DNA from: an uncultured Erysipelotrichaceae bacterium
GTDB taxonomy: Bacteria > Bacillota_I > Bacilli_A > Erysipelotrichales > Erysipelotrichaceae
Length of the DNA: 6,161 nt
Assembly: GCA_902796525.1 (NCBI GenBank)
Contig: CADBPB010000195.1
Location: forward strand, 1-6,161
Reading direction: 5' to 3'
In this document: piece after piece, positions 5,686 through 6,161 of the stretch
How the letters are laid out: every line of letters starts with the position of its first letter
How positions within the stretch are numbered: position 1 is the stretch's first letter
Program-made: the position numbers and the translations under genes
The notes under the pieces: model-generated
The model's input: only the letters and a program-made list of their open reading frames with translations
The model's database searches: none
What the model was told of the DNA's origin: nothing

Positions 5686-5690
5686 AGGAG
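5685..5690 (+). promoter_or_regulatory. Ribosome binding site of the kinase gene
   Basis: AAGGAG, separated by 7 nt from the ATG at 5698-5700. It fixes this start codon and contrasts with the missing site of the divergent gene. Confidence 0.9.
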
Positions 5691-5697
5691 AACTGCC

Positions 5698-6161
5698 ATG
5701 AATCGAATCATCTTTGTATCAGGAACCTGCGGATCAGGGAAAACGAGTTTTACCGATGCCTATGCGAGATATCTGGCGGATCGGAATAAGAAAACGATAT
5801 ACGTGATCCATGGCGATGACTTTCACCGCGGTTTTGTCGAGCCTCAAGAAAAAGGCGATTTCTTCACAGACGGACAGGCTTCCGATCCCGTATTATGGGA
5901 AAATATCATAGGATTCAACTGGGACTGCATCCTGTCTACGGCGGACCGGGCTCTCGGACAGGGTCTGGATGTATTGATCGACTACGTGATCGAGGATGAA
6001 CTTCCCCGCGTCAGAGAACTGACGGACAGGCACGACGCCCAGCTGCATTATATCGTCCTGACCGCCGATGATGACGAACTGACGCAGCGGATCCGCCAAC
6101 GCGGCGATACCGACATGATCGGACGTTCGCTGTTCCTGAAACGTAAGCTTGAAACGATGCC
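5698..6161 (+). CDS. P-loop kinase-like protein (N-terminal 154 residues, cut by window edge)
   Basis: Open from the ATG at 5698 to the right edge with no stop. The Walker A loop GTCGSGKT is at residues 9-16, right after the first beta strand (RIIFVSG), as in small nucleotide or metabolite kinases. An acidic pair in HGDDFHRGF (38-46) resembles the substrate-side DDF(H/Y) motif of uridine kinase/pantothenate kinase-like and AAA_33-type proteins. A second strand DVLIDYVIEDE (91-101) is placed like a Walker B region. An arginine-rich LID-like segment follows in LTQRIRQRGDTD (128-139), with R143. The fold call, an ATP-binding P-loop phosphotransferase of the cytosol, is well supported; the substrate cannot be told. 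Chloramphenicol-phosphotransferase-like and zeta-toxin-like kinases share these general features, but nothing specific to either is visible. It is transcribed divergently from the unknown gene, from an adjacent, interlocked promoter region. Confidence 0.88.
   Translation, partial: MNRIIFVSGTCGSGKTSFTDAYARYLADRNKKTIYVIHGDDFHRGFVEPQEKGDFFTDGQASDPVLWENIIGFNWDCILSTADRALGQGLDVLIDYVIEDELPRVRELTDRHDAQLHYIVLTADDDELTQRIRQRGDTDMIGRSLFLKRKLETM

Noticed and set aside
5606..6161. A toxin-antitoxin pair formed by the kinase (zeta-like) and its neighbour
   Set aside because: The neighbour is large and divergently transcribed, no small antitoxin frame precedes the kinase, and no zeta-specific motif is visible.

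Overview
This window carries the start of a division and cell-wall (dcw) operon on the minus strand. Upstream of it lie an unrecognised minus-strand gene and a divergent, truncated P-loop kinase gene on the plus strand. The gene order mraZ-rsmH-ftsL-PBP-mraY, the PASTA-bearing class B penicillin-binding protein, strong Shine-Dalgarno sites in front of several genes and sigma-A type promoters point to a low-to-mid GC Gram-positive (Bacillota). The AAAGTGG-type repeats before mraZ and the MraY N-terminus fit the Erysipelotrichia/Mollicutes side of that phylum best. This placement is an inference, not a measured one.

Reading in the direction of transcription (right to left), mraZ (4061-3624) has a good promoter overlapped by four 10-bp direct repeats, the expected binding boxes for MraZ itself. 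It is followed by rsmH (3631-2717, 8-nt overlap), ftsL (2733-2428, 17-nt overlap), a two-PASTA class B PBP (2428-206, 1-nt overlap) and mraY (from 189, cut by the left edge). No terminator or promoter is visible between these genes, so they should be one translationally coupled transcript. It would make the regulator (MraZ), a 16S rRNA methyltransferase (RsmH), the septal scaffold and transpeptidase (FtsL, PBP) and the lipid I synthase (MraY).

Upstream of mraZ, a clear intrinsic terminator (4151-4176) ends a minus-strand gene for a 462-residue protein of unknown function (5608-4220). That gene has a near-perfect sigma-A promoter (TTGACA, 17 nt, TACAAT) whose expected start site falls on or next to the first usable ATG, so its mRNA is probably leaderless. 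A longer reading from a TTG at 5644 would start inside the -35 box and is rejected.

The divergent plus-strand gene (5698 to the right edge) encodes a P-loop kinase-like protein with an excellent ribosome binding site, a perfect TATAAT and a leader hairpin that abuts the Shine-Dalgarno. Its -35 region lies inside the opposing promoter, so the two genes may compete for RNA polymerase.

The dcw part is ordinary in content. The points deserving attention are the MraZ operator that doubles as the 5' leader and ribosome binding site, the leaderless unknown gene with its overlapping divergent promoter, and the SVMK active-site motif of the PBP. No mobile element, CRISPR array, tRNA or rRNA is visible.
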